This document shows, in pieces, positions 39,995 to 49,263 of a stretch of 64,000 bases of DNA. The notes under the pieces were generated by a model, which saw nothing but the letters and a program-made list of their open reading frames with translations, searched no databases and was not told the origin of the DNA. Location of the stretch: positions 62,001-126,000 of the forward strand of contig CAWBVZ010000006.1 in NCBI GenBank assembly GCA_963792385.1, written 5' to 3'. Both the position numbers and the translations under genes were made by a program. The stretch comes from DASSUW01 sp963792385. Lineage in GTDB: Bacteria > Actinomycetota > Thermoleophilia > Solirubrobacterales > Solirubrobacteraceae. Numbering within the stretch: the stretch's first letter is position 1; each line of letters begins with the position of its first letter.

Positions 39995-40606
39995 TCAGCG
40001 GCCCGCCCAGAAGCTCGTGCTGCCCTTGGCGCCGGCCTTGGTCATGCCGATGTGCACGTGGTCGCGGTGCGCGGCGGTCTTGTCGACCTTCTTGCGCGGC
40101 TTGCCCTTCTTCGTGTAACAGACGGTGTAGGGCTTGAAGTCGGTCATCCCGGCACCCCAGTACCCGCAATCGAAGATCAGCTCTTCAACGCCCATGCGAC
40201 GGGCGAGCGCCTGCGGGTTGCCGGCCGCGTCGGGCGCGAGCAGCAGGCGGAAGAGCCTGTCGGCGGCCTTGCGGTCGGCCCTCACGGCGGCGTCGAGATG
40301 CCAGTCGATCGCGCGGTTCTCGGCGTGCAGCGAGGCGGAGTCCTTGCCCCACTTCTCGCACCGGTAGGAGCCCCAGAACACGCCGCGCGTGTTCGCGCCG
40401 AGCCAGGCGGTCATGGCGACGATGCCGGGGTTCTTGCGGTTCTTGCACTTCGTCGCGTTGTCGTAGATCGAATCCTCGATCGGGACATCGACCAGCGCGT
40501 CGGCCGGGTTGTTCTTGACCGGCGGCATCGGGTTGGGAAGCGTGGGATGGGCGGAGGCGCTCGGGACGAACAGCGCCAGCAGGAGCAAAGGCAGGAGGAA
40601 ACGCAT
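39995..40606 (-). CDS. Exported DHVH-motif peptidase-like protein (M15/LAS-like)
   Basis: A 203-residue exported protein (signal MRFLLPLLLLALFVPSASAH). It carries SLHAENRAIDWHLDAAV and HRDHVHIGMTKAG, with SxHxxxRAxDW and DHVH arranged as in LAS-type (M15-like) zinc peptidases such as MepA or the C-terminal domain of ARB_07466; the zinc ligands would be the His and Asp of the first motif and the His of DHVH. Cell-wall endopeptidase activity is inferred. It precedes the NlpC/P60 gene by 34 bases in the same direction, a plausible wall-remodelling pair. Confidence 0.8.
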   Translation of the reverse strand: MRFLLPLLLLALFVPSASAHPTLPNPMPPVKNNPADALVDVPIEDSIYDNATKCKNRKNPGIVAMTAWLGANTRGVFWGSYRCEKWGKDSASLHAENRAIDWHLDAAVRADRKAADRLFRLLLAPDAAGNPQALARRMGVEELIFDCGYWGAGMTDFKPYTVCYTKKGKPRKKVDKTAAHRDHVHIGMTKAGAKGSTSFWAGR

Positions 40607-40649
40607 ACCTCCTCTGGATCGGACGCCGTGCGGCGCCCTTGAGGCGAGA

Positions 40650-41738
40650 TCAGGCCGTGACCGGAGCGCCGATGGCGCGCGCGAGGTCCTCGACCAGGTC
40701 CTCGGCGGCCTCGATCCCGCAGCTCAGCCGCACGAGGTCGGCCGGCACGGCGGCTGCCGAGCCCTCCACGGACTGGTGCGTCATCGCCTGCGGCACCTCG
40801 ATCAGCGACTCGACGCCGCCGAGCGACTCGGCGAGCGAGAACACCTCGCAGGCGGACGCGATCCGGGCCGCGTCGGCGTGCTGGAAGCTGACCATGCCGC
40901 TGAAGCCGGGCCAGCGCACGTCGCGCACGCCGTCCACTCCGCGCAGCCACTCGCTGACGGCCCGCGCGTTCGCGCTGTGCGCCTCCATCCGCACGACCAG
41001 CGTGCGGATCCCGCGGTGGACGAGGAAGCAATCGAGCGGCCCGGGCACGGCGCCGATGGCGTTCTGCACGAACTTCACGGCGTCGTGGAGCGCGGCATCG
41101 CGCACGATCACCGCGCCGCCGATCGCGTCCGAGTGCCCGCCGATGTACTTCGTGGTCGAGTGCACCGAGGCATCGGCGCCGAGCTCCAGCGGGCGCTGGT
41201 AGACGGGCGTCGCGAACGTGTTGTCCACGGCCACGAGCGCGCCGCGCTTGCGCGCGACGATCGCCTCGATGTCGACCACCTTCAGCGTCGGGTTGGTCGG
41301 CGTCTCGATCCAGATCAGCTTCGTGTTGTCGGTGACCGCCGCCTCGACCGCGTCGAGGTCGGTCTGGTCGACCATCGTGTACTCCAGCCCCCAGCGGCTG
41401 AGCACCTTGTCGACGAGCCGGTAGGTGCCGCCGTAGAGGTCGTCGGGGATCACGACGTGATCGCCGGCCGCCGCGACCGCGGTGATCAGCGCGTGCTCGC
41501 CGGCCATGCCGGAGGCGAACGCCGACGCCAGCCCGCCCTCGAGATCCCCAAGCGCGCGCTCGAGCGCCGAGCGGGTCGGGTTGGCCGAGCGCGAGTAGTC
41601 GTAGCTGTCGACGAACTCGCCGGGCGCGCCCTGCACGTACGTGGTGGCCTGGTGGATCGCCGGCACGACGTCGCCGAACGACGGGTCCGGCTCGAGCCCT
41701 GCGTGCACGGCACGAGTGGCGAAGCGGTGGTCACTCAT
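40650..41738 (-). CDS. metB: Cystathionine gamma-synthase/lyase, PLP-dependent
   Basis: A 362-residue Cys/Met-metabolism PLP enzyme. VHAGLEPDPSFGDVVPAIHQATTY and YDYSRSANPTRSALE are the family openings, LWIETPTNP-like LIWIETPTNP binds PLP, VDNTFATP follows, and SVHSTTKYIGGHSD holds the PLP lysine. With the coupled CBS gene upstream it probably makes cysteine from homocysteine by reverse transsulfuration (as a lyase) or works in the forward direction; the direction cannot be told from sequence. ATGA overlap with the upstream gene. Confidence 0.93.
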   Translation of the reverse strand: MSDHRFATRAVHAGLEPDPSFGDVVPAIHQATTYVQGAPGEFVDSYDYSRSANPTRSALERALGDLEGGLASAFASGMAGEHALITAVAAAGDHVVIPDDLYGGTYRLVDKVLSRWGLEYTMVDQTDLDAVEAAVTDNTKLIWIETPTNPTLKVVDIEAIVARKRGALVAVDNTFATPVYQRPLELGADASVHSTTKYIGGHSDAIGGAVIVRDAALHDAVKFVQNAIGAVPGPLDCFLVHRGIRTLVVRMEAHSANARAVSEWLRGVDGVRDVRWPGFSGMVSFQHADAARIASACEVFSLAESLGGVESLIEVPQAMTHQSVEGSAAAVPADLVRLSCGIEAAEDLVEDLARAIGAPVTA

Positions 41739-43126
41739 GAGACCAGCGAATCGAGCAGGTCGGCGCGGGTGACGATCCCAACCGGCTTGCCGTCCTCGGT
41801 CACGGTCAGCGCCTGGCCCTCGCCGGACAGCAGCTCGACCGCCTCACGCACCGAGTCGGTCGTGGAGACGGCCGGGAACGGCGCCTCCATCACGTCGACG
41901 ATGTCGCTACCCATCAGCCCCGGGTTGTCGATCGCGCGCTTGAGCAGCCCGCGCTCGCCGACCGAGCCGACGACGGTGTTGACGTCGGTGCTCGACGTCA
42001 CCGGCAGCTGGGAGACGCGGTGCTCGTGCAGGAGGCTGATCGCATCCTTGACCTTCTGGTGGGTCTGCACGGTCACGAACGGCGGGATCTCGCCGGCCGC
42101 GGTCTTCTCCCGCAGCACGTCGCCGACCGTGCGGTCGCTGGAGCGCTCGAGGAAACCGTACTGGCGCATCCACGCGTCGTTGAAGATCTTCGACAGGTAC
42201 GCGCGACCGCCGTCGGGCAAGATCACCGCGATCATCGCCTGCGGGTCGTCTACCTCGCGCGCGACCTGCAGCGCCGCGTGCACGGCCAGGCCACACGAGC
42301 CGCCCACCAGCAGGCCCTCGTCGGCCGCCAGCCGGCGCGTGGTGAGGAAGCTGTCCTTGTCGGTGACGGTCACGTAGCGGTCGACCACCGAGGGGTCGAA
42401 CGTCGTCGGCCAGAAGTCCTCCCCCACGCCCTCGACCAGGTACGGGTGCACCTCGTCGTTGGAGTAGATCGAGCCGACGGGATCGGCCCCGATCACCTCG
42501 ATGTTCGGGTTCTGCTCGAGCAGGTAGCGCGCGACGCCGGTGATCGTGCCGCCGGTGCCGACGCCGCACACGAAGTGCGTGATCGCCCCGCCGGACTGGC
42601 GCCACAGCTCCGGCCCGGTGCTCAGGTAGTGCGTCTCCGGGTTGGCCGGGTTCGCGTACTGGTTCGGCTGGAAGGCGCCGGGGATCTCCTCGGTGAGGCG
42701 ATCGGCGACCCGGTAGTAGGACTGCGGCGAGTCGGGCGAGACATCGGTCGGAGCGACGACGACCTCGGCGCCGTAGGCGCGCAGCAGGTCGATCTTCTCC
42801 TTCGACATCTTGTCCGGCATGACGGCGATCACGCGGTAGCCCTTCAGGCGCGCGGCGATCGCCAGGCCGGTGCCGGTGTTGCCCGAGGTCGGCTCGATGA
42901 TCGTGCCGCCGGGGCGTAGGCGCCCGTCCTTCTCAGCCGCCTCGACGAGGCGCAGTGCCACACGATCCTTGATCGAGCCACCCGGGTTGAACGACTCGAG
43001 CTTGGCGACGATCTGCGGCTGAAGCCCGGCGCTGATCCGGCTCAGCCGCACCAACGGGGTCTCGCCGACCGTCTCGAGGATCGAGTCCTTGATGTCGGCC
43101 TTGGAGCCGGTCGCGGACGTGCTCAT
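41735..43126 (-). CDS. cbs: Cystathionine beta-synthase with two CBS domains
   Basis: A 463-residue enzyme condensing serine with homocysteine. PLP fold-type II core: ESFNPGGSIKDRVALRL (PLP lysine of SIKDR), EPTSGNTGTGLA, CGVGTGGTITGV (phosphate loop) and GGSCGLAVH. A C-terminal CBS pair starts at about residue 340: VSQLPVTSSTDVNTVVGSV and ALTVTEDGKPVGIVTRADLLDS. It is typical of eukaryotic-like bacterial CBS and may respond to an adenosyl ligand, though no haem domain is present. The stop overlaps the next gene's ATG. Confidence 0.94.
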   Translation of the reverse strand: MSTSATGSKADIKDSILETVGETPLVRLSRISAGLQPQIVAKLESFNPGGSIKDRVALRLVEAAEKDGRLRPGGTIIEPTSGNTGTGLAIAARLKGYRVIAVMPDKMSKEKIDLLRAYGAEVVVAPTDVSPDSPQSYYRVADRLTEEIPGAFQPNQYANPANPETHYLSTGPELWRQSGGAITHFVCGVGTGGTITGVARYLLEQNPNIEVIGADPVGSIYSNDEVHPYLVEGVGEDFWPTTFDPSVVDRYVTVTDKDSFLTTRRLAADEGLLVGGSCGLAVHAALQVAREVDDPQAMIAVILPDGGRAYLSKIFNDAWMRQYGFLERSSDRTVGDVLREKTAAGEIPPFVTVQTHQKVKDAISLLHEHRVSQLPVTSSTDVNTVVGSVGERGLLKRAIDNPGLMGSDIVDVMEAPFPAVSTTDSVREAVELLSGEGQALTVTEDGKPVGIVTRADLLDSLVS

Positions 43127-43150
43127 AGGCGTACGACTATAGGCGCCGAA

Positions 43151-43609
43151 CTACGCCGGCTTGCCAGCCATCGCCCACACCGTGACCAGGTAAGCGGCGA
43201 GCAGGATGACCGCGATGATGCCGCTCGCTCGCAACAGCCCGTCGCCGCCGCCGCTCCGAGCGCGGCGCAGGCCGACGCCGCCCAGCACGAGGGCGATCAG
43301 CAGGAGCAGGAGGCCGACGTCCGCCGTGATGAAGCCGAGGCCGATCCAGGTCGGCTCGTCGTCGCCGCCGAAGCCCTCCTTGTCGTAGATCCAGGCGCCA
43401 CCGGCGCGCATGATGATCAGCCCGGGCAGCGCAACGATCGCGAGCGTGCGGAACGAGAGGCGCGCGAGCGTGCCCGTCGAGTCCCTGCCGGCGAGCAGCG
43501 CCGCGCCGCCGGCCGTGAGCAGCCCGCCGACGAGGATCATCGCGCCGGCGACGTGCACCAGCAAGGGCCAGTTCCAGTCGTCTGGGCGGATCGCGGCGAG
43601 GATGCTCAT
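43151..43609 (-). CDS. Four-TM membrane protein
   Basis: A 152-residue integral protein: LLVHVAGAMILVGGLLTAGGAALLA, FRTLAIVALPGLIIMRAGGAW, IGLGFITADVGLLLLLIALVLGGVGL and GIIAVILLAAYLVTVWAM. It resembles the first protein of the pair of DUF2269-like membrane proteins; function unknown. It overlaps the next-upstream membrane gene (ATGA) and precedes the CBS gene by 24 bases, which may share a transcript. Confidence 0.75.
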   Translation of the reverse strand: MSILAAIRPDDWNWPLLVHVAGAMILVGGLLTAGGAALLAGRDSTGTLARLSFRTLAIVALPGLIIMRAGGAWIYDKEGFGGDDEPTWIGLGFITADVGLLLLLIALVLGGVGLRRARSGGGDGLLRASGIIAVILLAAYLVTVWAMAGKPA

Positions 43610-44082
43610 GCGCCCGGCTTGAAGATCATCAGGATCAGGACGAGGGTGAATATGGCCACCGTGATCGCGTGCAACGTCGCGGTCCGGCGGTCACTCATCT
43701 GCGCGGCCAGCTCGGGGCTCGGCTCGTCGCCGGTCTCGGCCAGCCGCTGCGCGAGCTCCTGCGCGCCGGTGTAGTGCTCACCGACGCGACTGCCCGTCGC
43801 TGCGCCGATCGCCCACAGCACGATCGACAGCAGGATCCAGGCATCCCACGGCTGGTAGTCGTCGAGGTCGATCGCGAGCGCGATGCCGAGCAGCAGCGCG
43901 AGGCCCGCGCCGGATCCGATGAGCGGACCCCCGATCGCCGCCACGCGGAAGTAGGCGGACGCGCGCGCCGGCCGGTCGACTCCCCAGCTCGCCACCAGCA
44001 CGACGCTGTAGAGCACGAGCGCGGCCATCAGCGTGAAGGCCGCCAGCAGATGCAGCGCGAGGAGCCAGTCGGAGAAATCCAC
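43606..44082 (-). CDS. Membrane protein, DUF2269-like
   Basis: A 158-residue integral protein with four helices: LLALHLLAAFTLMAALVLYSVVLVA, GGPLIGSGAGLALLLGIALAI, WILLSIVLWAIGAATG and TVAIFTLVLILMIF, with a cytoplasmic loop containing GEHYTGAQELAQRLAETGDEPS. LLALHLLAAFT at the start is the usual DUF2269 heme-binding-like His segment in a membrane helix, but the role is not known. It is coupled to the next gene by an ATGA overlap. Confidence 0.75.
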   Translation of the reverse strand: MDFSDWLLALHLLAAFTLMAALVLYSVVLVASWGVDRPARASAYFRVAAIGGPLIGSGAGLALLLGIALAIDLDDYQPWDAWILLSIVLWAIGAATGSRVGEHYTGAQELAQRLAETGDEPSPELAAQMSDRRTATLHAITVAIFTLVLILMIFKPGA

Positions 44083-44187
44083 GCGCGGAGACTACGAGAT
44101 GGCGCGCGCGGACTCTTGGGCGGCCGATTTCCGCCAGATATGACGCATTGGCGCGATTGTCAGTTAAGTTGACTCACCAATCGCACG

Positions 44188-44213
44188 AAATCGTCGCAAA
44201 TTGCGGACGATTT
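44188..44213. promoter_or_regulatory. 26-bp interrupted palindrome before a sigma-factor gene
   Basis: AAATCGTC (44188-44195) and GACGATTT (44206-44213) are perfect inverted arms around GCAA-A-TTGC (44196-44204), itself a palindrome. It lies in an AT-rich stretch in front of the membrane-linked sigma gene and touches the alternative GTG at 44215, which favours the start at 44323. It may be a promoter operator. A looser GTCA...TGAC pair lies at 44159-44173. Confidence 0.5.
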
Positions 44214-44322
44214 AGTGCGGATACGTGCATGGGTTTGGCGCGAATCCGCTAGATCAGCCAGGAGCCTGCAGGGAGCGTGGCTCCGCTTTGTCTTGGGTTC
44301 GGAGCACGGAGGGGCCTGGCAG

Positions 44323-45765
44323 GTGGCTGCAGCACGGACGGACGGAGTCGCCCACGATCACCGCTCTCGCGTAGCGGCGGTCGTCGTCCGGCACGAGCGT
44401 GCGCTGTTGCGCGTCGCGCGCCAGGCGTCGCTCTGCCACGACGATGCGCTCGACGCCTACCAGCGGGCCCTGGAGATCTTCGTGCGGCGCGTCGAGACCG
44501 TCGACCCGGCGACCGAGGTCGCATGGCTCAAGGTCGTCATCCGGCATGAGGCGATGGCGATCCGGCGCGCGCGGTCGGAGTCGGTGGCAGGCGAGGAGCT
44601 GGACCTCGACTCGTTCATCCCGGGAGGCGAGCGCAGCGTCGAGGACCAGATCGCGTCCGGCGAACGGGTGCGACGGTCCGCGGAGGCGCTCCGCGCGCTC
44701 AAGCCGGACGAGGCGAAGGCGCTGATGATGAAGGCGCACGGGCTCTCGTATGAGGAGATCGGCGAGCGGAACGGCTGGACGTACACCAAAGTCAACCGGG
44801 CGATCACCGAGGGCCGGCGCCGGTTCATGAGCGCGTACGAGGGGATCGAGTCGGGCGCCGAGTGCGAGCGCTTCGCGCCGATCGTCGAGGCATTGGCCGG
44901 TGGCGCGGCGACGGCTGCGCAGGTGCTCGAGATCCGGCCCCACATTCGCCACTGCACCGTCTGCCGCGCCGCGGTGCGGGACCTGCACCTGTCGCGGGTG
45001 CGCCGCGCGACGCTGTTCTGGCCGATCTTCCTCGTGGCGGAGCCGCTGGGGCGGTTCGGCGCGTCGACTCCGACCGTGGAGGAGCGCCTTCAGGAGCTCG
45101 CGGGACCTAGGGCTGTGCCTCCGGCGCCCGAGGCCGCGGTGCCGCTCCCGCAGATCGTCGACGGCGCTCTCCAGCTGCCGCTCGAGCTTCCCGTGCCCGG
45201 GCCGCCGGCGGAGGCCGTCGACGCCGGCCGCGTCGGAGGGGTGCGGCACGACATCACGGAGTTCTTCCATCGCGCGAACGCATCCGATGTCGCCACGAGC
45301 GCCCAGATCGTGCTGTCCGGCGGCGGCGGCCGCGTCGCGACCGTCGCCGCGGTGCTCGGACTGTGTCTGAGCAGCGCCGGCGTCGGGACGGTCTGCGTCG
45401 TGGCCGGCCTCGCCCCAGATCCGCTCGGGCTCTTCCACGAGGAGAACCCGCTCGCAAAGCCGCGTCGCCATGTGGTGCATCGCACTCCCGCGCGCGAGCA
45501 CGCGACCGTCACGCCCCCGGTCGTGGTCGCCGCGCGCCCGACCCCGACCCCGACCCCGCAGCCCCGTCCGCGACGAACGCCCCGCGCATCGAGCACGACG
45601 AAGGACCCGTCCCAGGGGACGGCACGCACGAGCCACGAGCACGCACCGATCTCGCCGGCTTCGGCATCAAGGACCGGTCAGGAGTCCTTCACGCCCGAAG
45701 TCGTCCAAGCCCGATCCGAGCCGGCAGCCGCACCGGCCACCGGAGGCGGGGAGTTCAGCCCATGA
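44323..45765 (+). CDS. Sigma-70-like factor with zinc-finger and membrane-spanning C-terminal extension
   Basis: About 480 residues from GTG 44323, which has GGAGGGG 9 bases upstream. Residues 1-170 form sigma region 2 and 4 (LLRVARQASLCHDDALDAYQRALEIF, LMMKAHGLSYEEIGERNGWTYTKVNRAITEGRRR). Then IRPHIRHCTVCRAAVRDL is an HxxxCxxC zinc-finger-like segment as in anti-sigma factors, then a TM helix (VATVAAVLGLCLSSAGVGTVCVVA) and a Pro/Thr-rich outer tail (TPTPTPQPRPRRT). A sigma and its own anti-sigma and membrane anchor would thus be in one chain. Its stop overlaps the start of the next gene (ATGA). Confidence 0.85.
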   Translation: MAAARTDGVAHDHRSRVAAVVVRHERALLRVARQASLCHDDALDAYQRALEIFVRRVETVDPATEVAWLKVVIRHEAMAIRRARSESVAGEELDLDSFIPGGERSVEDQIASGERVRRSAEALRALKPDEAKALMMKAHGLSYEEIGERNGWTYTKVNRAITEGRRRFMSAYEGIESGAECERFAPIVEALAGGAATAAQVLEIRPHIRHCTVCRAAVRDLHLSRVRRATLFWPIFLVAEPLGRFGASTPTVEERLQELAGPRAVPPAPEAAVPLPQIVDGALQLPLELPVPGPPAEAVDAGRVGGVRHDITEFFHRANASDVATSAQIVLSGGGGRVATVAAVLGLCLSSAGVGTVCVVAGLAPDPLGLFHEENPLAKPRRHVVHRTPAREHATVTPPVVVAARPTPTPTPQPRPRRTPRASSTTKDPSQGTARTSHEHAPISPASASRTGQESFTPEVVQARSEPAAAPATGGGEFSP

Positions 45766-47980
45766 AGTCCATGAGGAGCCATCCCATGACACCTCCGCGC
45801 CGCCTGGCGCTCCTGATCCTGATCGTCCTGCTCGCTGCCGCAGGAGCCGCCCCGGCCCTCGCCGGCGAGTACCCCGTCTACGCGTGCGACCCAGCGGTGG
45901 GCGACGGGAACAACTCGTGGGTCGGGTCTTCGAGCCACCCGCGCATGGTGGCGTACGCGAACTGCCCGCCGGCAGCCCCCGGGCCGGCGTGGAGCCTCGG
46001 GCTCGTGACGACCTACGCGCCGCTGACGAACAGCACGGTGCCGCAGGGCGCGTACTCCGCCCTCACCTTGAGCGCGCCTCCCGGAGCCGCGCTTTCCCGC
46101 ATCGCCGTCAACCACAACTTCTGTGCCTGGGCCGGCTTCAGGACGGGGCTCATGAACGCCGCGGGAGTCTGGATCCGGTCGCTAGGCACCGCCACGTGCG
46201 GATCTTTCGATCCGCCGCAGTTCGGCTTCTCTCTCGACGGCACGAGCCAAGTCCGGCTCGTGACGCAATGCATCAAGGGCCCGTGTTCCCTCGGCAGCCC
46301 CACGCTTTCTGCCTGGGCAACGCTGCGCTCAGCGACCGTGTGGGTCGTCGACTACTCCCCACCGACTGTGGCGATCGCCGGTGGGTCAGCCGTGACGCCG
46401 GGGTGGAAGCGCGGCACCGTCGATCTGGTGTCAAGCGCGTTTGACAACGTGGGGATTCGCTACGTCGATGTGGTGTACGGCGGCTCCTTGCTGGACAACC
46501 ATGAGCCCGCGTGTAATTCCACGCTGGTGGTGCCCTGCCCGAACGTCGCTCAGGCGCTCCGTGTCAACACGCGCGCGCTTCCAGACGGTCGCCAAACGGT
46601 TTCGGTGCGAGCGCTGGACTCCGCGTCCAACTGGGGAGCGAGTGATGCCGTCGTGCCAGTCGACAACACGGCGCCGGGGTCTCCGATCGACGTGAGCCTG
46701 GTCGGAGGCGATGACTGGCGGCAGCAGAACGCGTTCTCGATCACCTGGCGCAACCCATCTCAAACCGGGACCGCTCCGATCGCCGGGGTTGAGACGGCTA
46801 TCTGCCCGGCGACGAACGATCTCGAAGAACTGGAACGCGTGCTCATTCGGCACCAGCAGTAAGCCAGAAATCGCGGCCACGAGCATGCAGGTGCCCAGCG
46901 AGGGCGAATGGGTCGCACGACTCTGGCTCCGCGACGCCGCGGGCAACGAAGATCGGCGATCCGCCCGACGGTGCGCCTGAGACTCGACGGCGCGCCGCCC
47001 GTAGGTCCGGTTCAAGCCGGTCGACGACACGGACCCCACACGGATCGACGTCCAAGCCTCCGACAGCACGTCTCCCCTCGCGCGCACGGAGCTCGAGATC
47101 CGGCATCGCGGCACCGCACATTGGCTCCCGGTGCCCACGACGTCCACCGCGGACGGGTTCTCTGGCCGACTTGACGACGAGAATCTCCCCAACGGCATCT
47201 ACGACCTCCGCGCGCGAGCGTTTGACAGCGCCGGAAACGAGCAATCGACCACCCAAGAAATCTCTGGCGACCGCAGCGGCCCGCAGGGTGCCGGAGCGCA
47301 TCAACACGCGGCTCGTTGCAGGGCAGGTCAAGCATGTGACCGCGCGTCGCTCGCGCGGCGGTAAGCGGCGGAGCCGCCGCGTCATCGTCGTGCGGCCAAC
47401 CGTCCCATACGGTCACACGATCCCGATCCGCGGGCGCCTCACGATGCCTGGAGGCAATCCCGTGGCCGAGGGGGCCGTGGAAGTGTGGGAGCAGACACGC
47501 TTGGCCGGTGCTGTGTGGCGACGGATCGCATTGATCGACACCGACGCGGCCGGCCGCTTCAAGTTCAAAGCGCTGCAAGGACCCAGCCGCGTCCTCCGGT
47601 TCCGCTATCCCGGCACCGCGCTCGTCCGAGCACGCACGACCGAAGTCGAGATCAAGGTAACGGCAACCTCGACTCTTCAGACCAGCCGTACCAGCGTCGT
47701 CAACGGCGACGAGATCGTCCTTCGAGGTCGCGTCCTCGGCCAGCCGCTCCCAGCGGTCGGGAAGCTTGTCCAGCTCCAGGCCTACTCGCGCGGGAGCTGG
47801 CTGACGTTCGCCACACCACGGGCCAGCGCCACAAGCGGGCGCTGGAGCTATCGATACCGGTTCACCGCCACGCGCGGCACCGTGCGGTATCGCTTTCGTG
47901 TGCGCGTTCCTAAGGAGACCGGCTTCCCATATGCGAACGGAGCGTCTCGGTCCATCCACGTGTTAGTGAGGGGCTTGTGA
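45762..47980 (+). pseudogene. Frameshifted exported Ig-like/Ser-rich repeat protein
   Basis: The frame starts at ATG 45762 with a signal peptide (LALLILIVLLAAAGAAPALA) and reads through an N-terminal domain and an Ig-like domain (SASNWGASDAVVPVDNTAPGSPIDV) to a stop at 46862. The sequence continues in other frames: from about 46820 (frame +1, GTSSKPEIAA, VARLWLRDAAGNED), about 46955 (PTVRLRLDGAPP), about 47005 (VRFKPVDDTDP, NGIYDLRARAFDSAGNEQ), about 47270 (VPERINTRLV...) to a stop at 47980. The reconstructed protein is about 730 residues. At least four shifts make real decay likely. It follows the sigma gene with an ATGA overlap. Confidence 0.8.
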
Positions 47981-48022
47981 CAAAAAGCGCAACTTCGGGC
48001 CGTGCGGACCTATGGTGATGTC

Positions 48023-48592
48023 ATGAAGCGACCGATCCGGGAGCGGCTGAGCTACGCCAACGTGATGGCCACGATCGCGGTCTTCGTCGCGCTCGGAGGC
48101 ACGTCGTACGCGCTGACGTTGCCGCGCGACAGCGTGGGGTCCGATCAACTGCGTGCGCGCTCTGTCGGCAAGTCGGAGGTTCGCCGCGACGCGATCGGAT
48201 CGTCAGAGATCGACGATCGATCCATCCGACTCGGCGACGTCGCTCTGCAGTGCGAGACGATCGCTCCGTGGCGACGGACCGGGACCGCAGGGCCCTCCGG
48301 GCGTGACGTTCTTCGCGTCCATCAACTCGGGGGGCGGTCGAGTCAAGGGCAACGCCGTCAGGCTCATCAGGCCCGGATGTTGGGAGCCGCCTGATCGGCT
48401 TCTCGACGCTCTGTAGCCGACTGCGTAGCGACGGCGACCTTGGCCGCGGTTCCGGGGGGAATCACACCCGTCGCGCCCGCGGATGGTCGCATCAGAGTCG
48501 AACCAAGCGGCGACGGCCGCGTGCTCGTCAGGACATGGCTCGGCAACGGCACAGCCGACTGGCTGCCCTTCAACCTGATCGTCGCCTGCTGA
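48023..48592 (+). pseudogene. Frameshifted short collagen-like secreted protein
   Basis: Starts at ATG 48023 with MKRPIRERLSYANVMATIAV, FVALGGTSYAL as the signal/anchor typical of secreted collagen-like proteins in this order. The first frame runs into a stop after about 48390; in another frame the chain reads GPGPQGPPGVTFFASINSGGG (a Gly-Pro-x collagen-like stretch) from about 48250, and a third frame from about 48395 reads VADCVATATLAAVPGGITPV and ends NGTADWLPFNLIVAC at TGA 48592. Two shifts break it. With both repaired it is about 190 residues. Confidence 0.75.
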
Positions 48593-48598
48593 CGAGCG

Positions 48599-49243
48599 CT
48601 AGCGCCGCCGCACGAGCGTGAGCCCGTCGGAGACGAGCACCATCACGCTGTCGACGCGCTCGTCGGCGGCGACGCGGTCGTTGAACTCGTCCATGGTCCG
48701 TGTGCGCTCGTCCTGCGGGTCGATGACGCCGCCGCGCAGGAGCGTGTTGTCGACGACGAGCAGGCCGCCGCGCTGGAGGCGCGGGAGGATCAGGTCGTAG
48801 TAGTCCGGGTAGCCGGTCTTGTCGGCGTCGAGGTAGGCGAAGTCGAAGGTCGGCGCCTCGGGCATCTCGCGGAGCGACTCTTCGGCAGGGCCGACGACGA
48901 TCTCGACGCGGTCGTCGAGGCCCGCGTCGGCCACGTTGCGCCGGGCGATCTCGGCGTACTCTTCGCGCAGCTCAAGGCACGTCAACGTCCCGCCGTCGAC
49001 CAGGCCGCGGGCGATCGCGACCGCTCCGTACCCCGTGAAGGTGCCGACCTCGAGCGCGGTAGCGGCGCCGCCCAGCCGCGCGAGCATCGTCAGCAGCGCG
49101 GCCCCGTCCGGCGTGGTCATCATCCCCGCGTTCGGCATCTCGCGGGTCTCGCGCTCGATCCGCGCGAGCACGTCGTCCTGCCGCGCGTGGCGCGCGAGGT
49201 ACTCGCGGATCGGCTCGCTGCGGGGCAGGTTGACGGCCGGCAC
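48599..49243 (-). CDS. O-methyltransferase (class I, COMT/CCoAMT-like)
   Basis: About 214 residues from GTG 49243. It has the AdoMet motifs of the small-molecule O-methyltransferase family: LEVGTFTGYGAVAIARGL (motif I), CLELREEYAEIARRN, VEIVVGPAEESLREM, FDFAYLDADKTGYPDYYDLILPRLQRGGLLVVDNTLLRGGV, where the D-A-D-K and DN residues bind the divalent metal. Substrate unknown. The start is uncertain: the open frame continues upstream without a good ribosome site. It lies in front of the GGDEF/EAL gene on the same strand, 20 bases apart. Confidence 0.9.
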   Translation of the reverse strand: MPAVNLPRSEPIREYLARHARQDDVLARIERETREMPNAGMMTTPDGAALLTMLARLGGAATALEVGTFTGYGAVAIARGLVDGGTLTCLELREEYAEIARRNVADAGLDDRVEIVVGPAEESLREMPEAPTFDFAYLDADKTGYPDYYDLILPRLQRGGLLVVDNTLLRGGVIDPQDERTRTMDEFNDRVAADERVDSVMVLVSDGLTLVRRR

Positions 49244-49263
49244 GACCGCGGAGGATACGTCGC

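Noticed and set aside
43127..43150. SAM or cobalamin riboswitch before the transsulfuration pair
   Set aside because: Only 24 bases separate the CBS start from the upstream gene, too short for either riboswitch.
44215..44322. Earlier GTG start for the membrane-linked sigma factor
   Set aside because: The added 36 residues look unlike sigma factors and overlap the palindrome, while GTG 44323 has a good ribosome site.
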